Source: Candidatus Treponema excrementipullorum (lineage in GTDB: Bacteria; Spirochaetota; Spirochaetia; Treponematales; Treponemataceae). From it: a DNA stretch of 23,566 nucleotides. The first letter of the stretch is position 1; the number at the start of each line of letters is the position of its first letter. This document shows, one piece after another, positions 15,972 through 22,560 of the stretch. The stretch lies in the NCBI GenBank assembly GCA_018883625.1, contig JAHLFV010000233.1, forward strand, positions 1 through 23,566, given 5' to 3'. A model generated the notes under the pieces. The model made no database searches and had not been told where the DNA came from. It was given only the letters and a program-made list of their open reading frames with translations. Both the position numbers and the translations under genes were made by a program.

Positions 15972-17879
15972 ATGAACGCTTCATATTCTGCCTCAAATAT
16001 CACTGTTTTAAAAGGTCTGGAAGCTGTCCGCAAAAGACCGGGTATGTATATCGGATCTACGGGACCGGACGGTCTTCATCATCTTGTTTACGAAGTTGTA
16101 GATAACTGTATTGATGAGGCAATGGCCGGATTTTGCGATACTATTCTTGTTGTATTGGAAAAAAACGACGTAGTTCGTGTAGAAGATAACGGACGAGGTA
16201 TACCTGTAGATATTCATCCGGGAGAAGGTATAAGTGCTCTGGAACTTGTTTTAACCCGCTTACATGCAGGCGGAAAATTTGATAAAGGGTCTTATAAAGT
16301 TTCCGGTGGTCTTCACGGTGTAGGTGTTTCTTGTGTAAATGCTCTTTCTACATGGCTTGAAGCTTATGTAGAAAAAGACGGTCAGACTTACTTTATGAAA
16401 TTTAATACAGGAGAGGCAGAATCTCCCGTAAAAGAAATAGGTTCTACAGAAAGAAGAGGAACCACTATTCGCTGGAAGGCTGACAGTTCCATTTTTACAG
16501 AAACAACAACTTATAATTTTGATGTTTTGTCTGTCCGTCTGCGAGAATTGGCTTTTTTGAACAGCGGAATAAAAATTATTTTCAGAGATGAACGACTGAC
16601 AAATCCAAAAGAAGTTGTCTTTCAGTTTAAAGGCGGTATCCGTCATTTTGTTTCCTACTTAAACGAGGGAAAGAAAATTATTCCGGAAGAGCCCATTTAT
16701 ATTTCCGGAGAAAAAGATGATGTGCAGGTAGAAGTTTCTCTCCAATACAACGACGGTTACAACGAAAATATACTGTCCTTTGTAAATGACATTAATACAA
16801 AAGAAGGCGGTACTCACTTAGAAGGATTTAAATCAGCTCTGACTACTGTGATGAATGAATTTCTGAAAAACAATGCCAAACTTCTGAGAAAAATGGACAA
16901 GGAAGAAAAACTTACGGGAGATGACGTAAGGGCAGGGTTAACCAGTGTTGTATCAGTTAAAGTTCCTGAACCTCAGTTTGAAGGTCAGACAAAGACAAAA
17001 TTGGGTAATACAGAAGTAAGAGGTATTGTCAGTTCTCTTGTTAATGAGCAACTTACTTTGTTTTTTGAGCAAAATCCCAGCATTATAGAACTTATTTTGG
17101 AAAAAGCGGTAGCGGAAGCTTCTGCCCGTATTGCAGCCCGAAAGGCAAAAGAGGCGACTCGTCGAAAAAGCGGTATGGACAGCTTTGGTTTGCCGGGTAA
17201 ATTGGCAGATTGTTCTTCAAAGAATCCTGAAGAGTGCGAAGTATATATAGTAGAGGGTGATTCTGCAGGGGGTTCTGCAAAACAAGGACGAAATCCCAAA
17301 ATTCAAGCAATACTTCCTTTGTGGGGTAAAATGTTAAATGTTGAAAGGACCCGCATAGACAAAGTTATAAATAACGATAAACTGCAACCTGTTATAGCTT
17401 CTTTGGGAACAGGGATAGGAAAAGATTTCAATATAGAAAAGTTGAGATACCATAAAATCATCATTATGGCAGATGCCGATGTTGACGGTTCCCATATTTC
17501 TACCTTGTTATTGACATTTTTCTTCAGATACATGCCTCAGCTCATAGAAAAAGGATATGTATACATTGCCATGCCTCCTTTATACAAAATCAAATTCGGT
17601 AAAAAGGAATATTTTGTTTTTTCCGATGAAGAACGGGATCAGGTACTGCAAACTATTTCCGGAAAAGCTGATGTACAGCGGTACAAAGGTCTTGGTGAAA
17701 TGGAGTGGCAGGAATTAAAAGAAACGACTATGGATCCTGCTAACAGAAAAATGAAAAGAGTTCAGTTAACGGACGCAGTGGAAGCAGATCATATATTCAG
17801 CACACTTATGGGGGAAGAAGTTGAACCCCGCCGCAAGTTTATAGAAGAAAATGCTGTTTACGCAACTTTGGATGTGTAA
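15972..17879 (+). CDS. gyrB: DNA gyrase subunit B
   Basis: 635 residues, the short (non-Proteobacterial) GyrB form. GHKL ATPase motifs: VVDNCIDEAMAG, EDNGRGIPVD and GLHGVGVSCVNALS. TOPRIM: EGDSAGG (Glu428, Asp430) and the DxDxD of MADADVDGSH (501, 503, 505). The C-terminus carries YKGLGEM and DPANRKMKRV. Role: ATP-driven negative supercoiling together with GyrA. AAGGA lies 7 nt before the ATG. It is divergent from dnaA and 24 bp upstream of gyrA, so the two are an operon. A Trp in PLWGKMLNVER replaces the Lys/Arg common elsewhere, a variant I recall in spirochaetes. Confidence 0.97.
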   Translation: MNASYSASNITVLKGLEAVRKRPGMYIGSTGPDGLHHLVYEVVDNCIDEAMAGFCDTILVVLEKNDVVRVEDNGRGIPVDIHPGEGISALELVLTRLHAGGKFDKGSYKVSGGLHGVGVSCVNALSTWLEAYVEKDGQTYFMKFNTGEAESPVKEIGSTERRGTTIRWKADSSIFTETTTYNFDVLSVRLRELAFLNSGIKIIFRDERLTNPKEVVFQFKGGIRHFVSYLNEGKKIIPEEPIYISGEKDDVQVEVSLQYNDGYNENILSFVNDINTKEGGTHLEGFKSALTTVMNEFLKNNAKLLRKMDKEEKLTGDDVRAGLTSVVSVKVPEPQFEGQTKTKLGNTEVRGIVSSLVNEQLTLFFEQNPSIIELILEKAVAEASARIAARKAKEATRRKSGMDSFGLPGKLADCSSKNPEECEVYIVEGDSAGGSAKQGRNPKIQAILPLWGKMLNVERTRIDKVINNDKLQPVIASLGTGIGKDFNIEKLRYHKIIIMADADVDGSHISTLLLTFFFRYMPQLIEKGYVYIAMPPLYKIKFGKKEYFVFSDEERDQVLQTISGKADVQRYKGLGEMEWQELKETTMDPANRKMKRVQLTDAVEADHIFSTLMGEEVEPRRKFIEENAVYATLDV

Positions 17880-17903
17880 TCAGAGAGTAGGTGAGGTAAG
17901 GTA

Positions 17904-20351
17904 ATGGAAGAAATACAAACCCCGGAAGGTGGAACACTAATACCTGTTTCAATTGAATCTGAAATGAAAAAGGCCTACATTGACTATTCAATGTCGGTAA
18001 TTGTAAGCCGTGCTTTGCCGGATGTTCGGGATGGATTAAAACCCGTACACCGACGTATTTTGTACGCTATGAATGAAGAGGGACTTCATTTTTCCGGTAA
18101 AACACGAAAATGTGCCACGGTAGTAGGTGATGTGTTGGGACGTTACCATCCCCATGGAGATGCTTCCGTATATGATGCTCTTGTTCGATTGGGACAGCAT
18201 TTTTCCATGAGATATATGCCCATTCACAAACAGGGAAATTTTGGAGGAATAGACGGAAGTCCTGCAGCTGCTTACCGTTATACAGAATCAAAAATGTCTA
18301 CCATTGCAGAAGAGATGGTAGCGGACATAAAAAAAGACACGGTAGATTTTATACCCAACTTTGACGATACCCGAGTAGAACCCACCGTTCTTCCCGGAAA
18401 ATTTCCTTTTCTTTTAACTAACGGTTCCAGTGGTATTGCGGTAGGTATGGCAACAAACATGCCTCCCCATAATTTAAAGGAAGTTTGTAACGCCGTAGGT
18501 GCATACATAGATAATCCCGATATTTCTGTTGATGAACTGTGTAACTATGTGAAAGGTCCTGATTTTCCCACCGGAGGAATTATTTTCGGTAAAAAAGGAA
18601 TAAAGCAGGCTTATAAAACAGGTCGGGGAAAAATTCTTATCCGTGGACGTTTTACCATCGAAGTAGACAAAAAGGGCAAAGAATCCATTGTTTTTACGGA
18701 GATTCCCTTTCAAGTACGGACAGATGATTTATGTAAACGAATCGGAGAACTGGCTCGGGACAAGATTATAGAGGGTATAGACCACGTTAATGACGGGTCT
18801 GCCGGAGACGATGTTCGTATTGTTATAGACTTAAAACGGGGAGCTATTGCAAAGGTTGTTCTGAATCAACTTTTTTCAAAAACAGCTTTACAGTCTTCTT
18901 TTGGAATCATAAACTTGGCTTTGGTCAACGGTCGTCCGGAAATACTGGATTTAAAAAGTTTAATAAAGTATTTCGTACTCCACCGTCAGGATGTTGTAAC
19001 AAGACGTACCCGTTTTGACTTAAAGAAAGCAGAAGAACGGGCTCACATAGTCAGAGCGTTGATAGTTGCTATAGACAATATAGATGAAGTAATTAGAATT
19101 ATTAGAGGTTCTAGAGATACTCAAACTGCAAAGAACGGCTTGATGGAACGGTTCGGTTTTGACGATATTCAGGCTCAGGCTATTGTAGATATGCAGTTAA
19201 AGAGACTTACCAGTTTGGAAATTCAGGATTTGAGAACCGAATTGGAAGAATTGGAGGCCCTTATCCTTCACTTAAAGGATTTGTTGGAACATCCGGAAAA
19301 AATCCTTTCTTTGATTAAAGACGAAACAAATGAAATGGCAGAGAAATACGGCGATGAACGGAGAACAGATATCGTTGCCGACGAAATTGAGCAAATCAAT
19401 ATCGAGGACTTAATCAAAGAAGAAGAAATGGTTGTGCTCATTTCCAACTTGGGATATATCAAGCGTATTCCCTTAACTGCTTACAAAACCCAGGGAAAAG
19501 GCGGAAAGGGAAGCAACAGTGCCAAGCTTGTAGAAGATGACTTTATTAACCAAATATTTATTGCTTCTACCCACGATTATGTTATGTTTATAACAAATGA
19601 AGGAAAAGGGTATTGGTTAAAAGTCCACGAAATCCCCGAATCGGGAAGAAACTCCCGAGGGGCTCATATAAAGGGTCTTTTTACTGTTTCTCCCAACGAA
19701 GAAATAACAACAGTAGTTTCTTTGAAAGAATTCAGCGATGACCAATATTTGTTTATGGCAACTGCTGCCGGTATTGTAAAAAAAGTTCAGACAAGTCAGT
19801 TTGTCAATGCCAAAACACGGGGGATTATTGCCATCAAGTTGGATGAAGGAGATAAACTGGTTACGGCTCTTCTTACAACCGGTAACGATGAATTGATACT
19901 TATTTCCAGAAAGGGTCAAGCATTACGAATGGCAGAATCTTCTGTCCGTCCTTTGGGAAGAGCTGCTCGGGGTGTCAGCGGATTAAAACTATCCCAAGAA
20001 GATGAAATGACGACAGCGTTGCGGGTTATGGATAGTGAATGTATGATGCTGTTGACAGAAAAAGGCTTCGGTAAACGGGTAGACTTTGATGAATTTTCTG
20101 CCCATGGACGGGGTACCGGTGGTCAAAGAATTTACGGAGTATCTGAAAAAACGGGAGAAATTATAGGTGCAATCAATGTAGCAGACTCTGATGAAATTGT
20201 TTGTATTACCAGTCAGGGTAAATCTCTAAGAGTTTCTGCCACCTCTGTATCAAAACAGGGAAGAGGTGCTTCCGGTGTAAAAGTTTTGAACATAGATCCA
20301 CCGGATATGGTAATCGGTTTAGACAGAGTTGCTCTTGAGGATGGAGAATAA
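17904..20351 (+). CDS. gyrA: DNA gyrase subunit A
   Basis: 815 residues. The winged-helix breakage-reunion domain contains HPHGDASVYDALVRLGQ and the catalytic Tyr126 in AAYRYTESKM. The C-terminal beta-pinwheel has the gyrase box QGKGGKG (Gln-Gly-Lys variant), which distinguishes gyrase from topoisomerase IV, and later blade repeats (for example RGTGGQRIYG, QGRGASGVKV). GAGG about 7 nt before the ATG. The residue equivalent to E. coli Ser83 is Ala (87 here), and the Asp87 equivalent is Asp91. Transcription ends at the hairpin at 20402. Confidence 0.97.
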   Translation: MEEIQTPEGGTLIPVSIESEMKKAYIDYSMSVIVSRALPDVRDGLKPVHRRILYAMNEEGLHFSGKTRKCATVVGDVLGRYHPHGDASVYDALVRLGQHFSMRYMPIHKQGNFGGIDGSPAAAYRYTESKMSTIAEEMVADIKKDTVDFIPNFDDTRVEPTVLPGKFPFLLTNGSSGIAVGMATNMPPHNLKEVCNAVGAYIDNPDISVDELCNYVKGPDFPTGGIIFGKKGIKQAYKTGRGKILIRGRFTIEVDKKGKESIVFTEIPFQVRTDDLCKRIGELARDKIIEGIDHVNDGSAGDDVRIVIDLKRGAIAKVVLNQLFSKTALQSSFGIINLALVNGRPEILDLKSLIKYFVLHRQDVVTRRTRFDLKKAEERAHIVRALIVAIDNIDEVIRIIRGSRDTQTAKNGLMERFGFDDIQAQAIVDMQLKRLTSLEIQDLRTELEELEALILHLKDLLEHPEKILSLIKDETNEMAEKYGDERRTDIVADEIEQINIEDLIKEEEMVVLISNLGYIKRIPLTAYKTQGKGGKGSNSAKLVEDDFINQIFIASTHDYVMFITNEGKGYWLKVHEIPESGRNSRGAHIKGLFTVSPNEEITTVVSLKEFSDDQYLFMATAAGIVKKVQTSQFVNAKTRGIIAIKLDEGDKLVTALLTTGNDELILISRKGQALRMAESSVRPLGRAARGVSGLKLSQEDEMTTALRVMDSECMMLLTEKGFGKRVDFDEFSAHGRGTGGQRIYGVSEKTGEIIGAINVADSDEIVCITSQGKSLRVSATSVSKQGRGASGVKVLNIDPPDMVIGLDRVALEDGE

Positions 20352-20360
20352 TAAAGTGTG

Positions 20361-20389
20361 TAGTATGTTTTGAGGGGATATACATACTA
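20361..20389 (+). repeat. Hairpin preceding the gyrA terminator
   Basis: Arms TAGTATGT (20361-20368) and ACATACTA (20382-20389) around a 13-nt loop, 9 nt after the gyrA stop. It may protect the mRNA 3' end together with the terminator. Confidence 0.4.
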
Positions 20390-20401
20390 TGCCGTCAGGC
20401 G

Positions 20402-20430
20402 AGGCTGTCCTAAAGGACAGCCTTTTTTAT
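20402..20430 (+). terminator. Rho-independent terminator of gyrBA
   Basis: Perfect 9-bp stem AGGCTGTCC/GGACAGCCT with TAAA loop followed by six T residues (20423-20428). No T-run lies on the opposite side, so it works in the plus direction only. Confidence 0.92.
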
Positions 20431-20578
20431 ATACACACCTATCGAAATAAGTAAGACTTTTTTATATGTGATATATACAGTTTTTTCGGAGCTGTATGAA
20501 AATATAATCGATATTATCAGTAATGTTCTGTGAAAAATTGATAATCATTCTTTTGTCTTGTATCGAGTATTTTATTGA

Positions 20579-20594
20579 TGTTTCACGTGAAACA
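20579..20594. other. parS: parS centromere-like site 1
   Basis: TGTTTCACGTGAAACA, a perfect 16-bp palindrome identical to the chromosomal parS consensus bound by ParB/Spo0J. It lies in the gyrA-argA gap (20431-20713), which otherwise holds AT-rich DNA and no gene. Confidence 0.93.
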
Positions 20595-20686
20595 ATGTTG
20601 CTCTTATTTTTAAGTGATTTTATTTATAAAACGAGACAAATCATAAATAAAAAAAACTGTTTTAAGCATTATAGTTTCTGGATACG

Positions 20687-20702
20687 TGTTTCACGTGAAA
20701 CA
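20687..20702. other. parS: parS centromere-like site 2
   Basis: A second perfect copy of the same 16-bp palindrome, 108 bp from the first and 12 bp before the end of the argA-like gene. No parA or parB gene is in the window. Confidence 0.93.
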
Positions 20703-20713
20703 TTTTGAAAATT

Positions 20714-22057
20714 TTATTGAAGATTTTTTCTGTACAGTTTTGAACCCCGCTCTGGAGACCACTTTTTTTTCCGTTTTTCCGGAAGAGTTTCTATAGAATC
20801 AGGTTCAAATCCTAAACTTTCAAACCAATCTGATGTTTGAGTGGTGAGAATAAACACACTGGAACACATTTTTTTCCGGGCTGTATCCAATAAATAATCT
20901 ACTAACTTTGGTCCTACACCCATATTTGAATAGGAACTATCAACGGCTACGGCAGCTATTTCTGCCTGTGTATCATCATAAAGATGAAGAGCTGCACAGG
21001 CTTTAATGCCTTCGTCTAATTCATAGACAATATAATCCGTGTAGGTGGTAATTAAATCCTGTTCTGTACGGGGAAGAAGAATACCTTTTTCTACAAAAGG
21101 ACGAATTAAATTCATTATGGAAGGAATATCTTCTGCCGTCATGGAACGAATACCACCATAATTACTTTTGTATATCATGGTACCGGAACCAAAGTCAGAA
21201 AATATTTCGCACAACAGAGTCCCATCTAATAATCCGTCCAAAATATGAACACGGGAAACTCCGCACATACAGGTTTCCTGAGCGAGCTGTACCAAATTAC
21301 GTAATTTTTTTAATTCAGGGTTTTCTTTGTTTTTATCTTCATTACATTGCAAAAACATATTTGTTTCTTCCATATTCATGGCAGGGATTTTTCCTTGAGG
21401 AGAAATCTGTATGGATGAAGGTATTTCAAAATATTGGGTAGATATCTCTGCTTGAGGAATAAGAAAGAAAAGTTTATCGGCTTGAAGCCGTTTTGCAACT
21501 TCCGCTGCCAATTTTATGGATGAAATATTATATGGTTTTCCTACAGAACTCCATCCAATACAGGGAAAAATAGGAATAAATCTGTCCTTTAAAATAGTGT
21601 TAACAGCATCAATATTTATTTTATCTATTTCTCCCGAAGATGAATAATCTATACCGTCTTTAATTCCCATACTTCTGGCTCGAACCCAATTTCCTATAAC
21701 AGCAGTTTTTCCTTCTCCTGCCAGTCGGGTCATGATGATATTTGAAACATCAAAAGCTGCCATTTTTATCAAAGGTAAAGCATGGGCATCTGTAAGACGT
21801 ATATCATCTTTCATTGTCCATGGAATGGAAGCTTGTTCTAACACTTGATCGATTCGTTGACGGGCACCGGGAATAATTATAACTTGTATACCAGTTTCAT
21901 GGATACTACATATATCTTTTATGTGACTGATAAACAGAGAAGAATGAATTATTCTGTCATCAATATAAATCACAACAGTTGTATTTTTAAATTTTCGTAC
22001 ATACCGCAAAACGTCCCGTATGTTTTCTGCTTTTGAAAAAAGTTCTTTTTCATTCAT
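20714..22057 (-). CDS. argA: Amino-acid N-acetyltransferase (N-acetylglutamate synthase, ArgA-like)
   Basis: 447 residues. The N-terminal amino-acid-kinase-like domain (about 1-285) includes VIIIPGARQRIDQVL and RLTDAHALPLIKMA. The C-terminal GNAT domain (about 305-447) has IAAVAVDSSYSNMGVGPKLVDYLL, with the acetyl-CoA loop NMGVG, then LTTQTSDWFESLGF and the ArgA-type tail LPEKRKKKW. Family role: acetyl transfer from acetyl-CoA to glutamate, first step of arginine synthesis. No other arg gene is nearby. ATG 22057 is chosen from the MNEKELF start; no Shine-Dalgarno site precedes it and a promoter lies almost at the start. A 12-residue extension to 22093 is less likely. Convergent with gyrA. Confidence 0.85.
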   Translation of the reverse strand: MNEKELFSKAENIRDVLRYVRKFKNTTVVIYIDDRIIHSSLFISHIKDICSIHETGIQVIIIPGARQRIDQVLEQASIPWTMKDDIRLTDAHALPLIKMAAFDVSNIIMTRLAGEGKTAVIGNWVRARSMGIKDGIDYSSSGEIDKINIDAVNTILKDRFIPIFPCIGWSSVGKPYNISSIKLAAEVAKRLQADKLFFLIPQAEISTQYFEIPSSIQISPQGKIPAMNMEETNMFLQCNEDKNKENPELKKLRNLVQLAQETCMCGVSRVHILDGLLDGTLLCEIFSDFGSGTMIYKSNYGGIRSMTAEDIPSIMNLIRPFVEKGILLPRTEQDLITTYTDYIVYELDEGIKACAALHLYDDTQAEIAAVAVDSSYSNMGVGPKLVDYLLDTARKKMCSSVFILTTQTSDWFESLGFEPDSIETLPEKRKKKWSPERGSKLYRKNLQ

Positions 22058-22064
22058 GTTTACG

Positions 22065-22093
22065 ATAATATATAATACTACAAGGAAATTCAA
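22065..22093 (-). promoter_or_regulatory. Putative argA promoter
   Basis: Minus strand: -35 TTGAAT (22088-22093), 17-bp spacer, -10 TATTAT (22065-22070), 7 nt before the ATG. It overlaps the stop of the small remnant ORF. AT-rich context limits confidence. Confidence 0.4.
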
Positions 22094-22164
22094 TGAAGGA
22101 AAAAATAAGTCGATACTTCTGGATTTTGGTCATCAGTTAATGTAAGGTCTTTCCATTCTTTCAT
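22090..22164 (-). pseudogene. 24-codon remnant resembling the start of an Rpn/PD-(D/E)XK transposase
   Basis: A short frame with a near-perfect ribosome-binding site (AGGAGGTG) about 6 nt before its ATG encodes MKEWKDLTLTDD and then unrelated residues before a TGA. The W-x-(D/E)-L-T-x-(T/S)-(D/N)-(D/N) start is that of many spirochaete and clostridial Rpn-family putative nuclease/transposase proteins, where YMF or FMF normally follows. I read it as the surviving 5' end of a deleted copy; a genuine tiny protein or leader of argA is the alternative. Confidence 0.45.
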
Positions 22165-22229
22165 CGTTGCACCTCCTATATTAATTATTGCTTTAAAAAG
22201 GTTTTTTCATGCAAAACGAAAAAAAAAGT

Positions 22230-22258
22230 TTGTTTTTTTCGTGTTTTTATGATACAAT
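22230..22258 (+). promoter_or_regulatory. Putative upstream promoter
   Basis: -35 TTGTTT (22230-22235), 17-bp spacer, extended -10 TGATACAAT (TACAAT 22253-22258). It would transcribe through the 22-bp repeats into the exported protein gene with a leader of about 290 nt. Plausible but unproven in AT-rich DNA. Confidence 0.35.
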
Positions 22259-22319
22259 AGATTTACATATATAATAATGTTTTACTTGTTTTCCCTGAAA
22301 CAAGAAATCCGTAAACAGT

Positions 22320-22393
22320 CTGTTTACTGATTGTAAATGCACCTTTTACAAAGTGAAAATAGTCCTTTTACGGAAGGGATACTCACTGTTTAC
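22320..22393 (+). repeat. 22-bp period direct repeats, block 1 (C(C/T)(G/T)TTTAC x4)
   Basis: CTGTTTAC (22320), CCTTTTAC (22342), CCTTTTAC (22364) and CTGTTTAC (22386) start at exact 22-bp steps. The first copy also forms a palindrome with GTAAACA at 22311-22317. It lies in a 392-bp gene-free gap (22165-22556, between the remnant and the exported protein gene) and looks like a multi-site operator on one DNA face. Confidence 0.65.
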
Positions 22394-22421
22394 GCTTTTT
22401 TTTCTGCTGAAAGTACTTATA

Positions 22422-22480
22422 TTTGTCACCGAAAAATATACAATTTGTCTCTGAAAAACATAAATTTTGTTACCGAAAAA
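22422..22480 (+). repeat. 22-bp period direct repeats, block 2 (TTTGTnnCnGAAAAA x3)
   Basis: TTTGTCACCGAAAAA (22422), TTTGTCTCTGAAAAA (22444) and TTTGTTACCGAAAAA (22466) match at 13-14 of 15 positions to the first copy and lie exactly 22 bp apart. A degenerate fourth unit (TTT, then CTGAAA) sits in phase at 22400. The last copy ends 6 nt before the -35 region of the downstream promoter, a typical activator position. Confidence 0.8.
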
Positions 22481-22486
22481 TTTTAT

Positions 22487-22514
22487 TTTGCAAAACAATA
22501 AAAGGGTGTATAAT
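22487..22514 (+). promoter_or_regulatory. Putative promoter of the leader ORF and exported protein gene
   Basis: -10 TATAAT (22509-22514) with -35 TTTGCA (22487-22492) at 16 bp, or TTGCAA at 15 bp. The weak -35 directly after the repeat array suggests an activator-dependent promoter. Confidence 0.6.
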
Positions 22515-22539
22515 ACAATACTGAAAGGAGATGCATCCG

Positions 22540-22560
22540 ATGAAAAAGGAGGAAACATGA
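22540..22560 (+). CDS. Six-codon leader peptide ORF (MKKEET) coupled to the next gene
   Basis: ATG 22540 has AAAGGAG (22524-22530) 9 nt upstream. The ORF itself contains the AAGGAGG ribosome-binding site of the next gene, and its TGA stop overlaps that gene's ATG as ATGA (22557-22560). This arrangement would make entry to the main gene depend on leader translation (inference). Confidence 0.45.
   Translation: MKKEET

Noticed and set aside
20523..20708. A 61-aa plus-strand ORF with two VSRET repeats.
   Set aside because: The repeats are the translation of the two parS palindromes; there is no ribosome-binding site and the frame is AT-rich noise.
22213..22242. A-tract/T-tract inverted repeat as a bidirectional terminator.
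   Set aside because: The stem is almost entirely A-T with no stable GC core; it more likely reflects homopolymer runs.
22311..22495. CRISPR-like array.
   Set aside because: The 22-bp pitch leaves no room for repeat plus spacer, the conserved cores are 8-15 bp and no cas genes are present.
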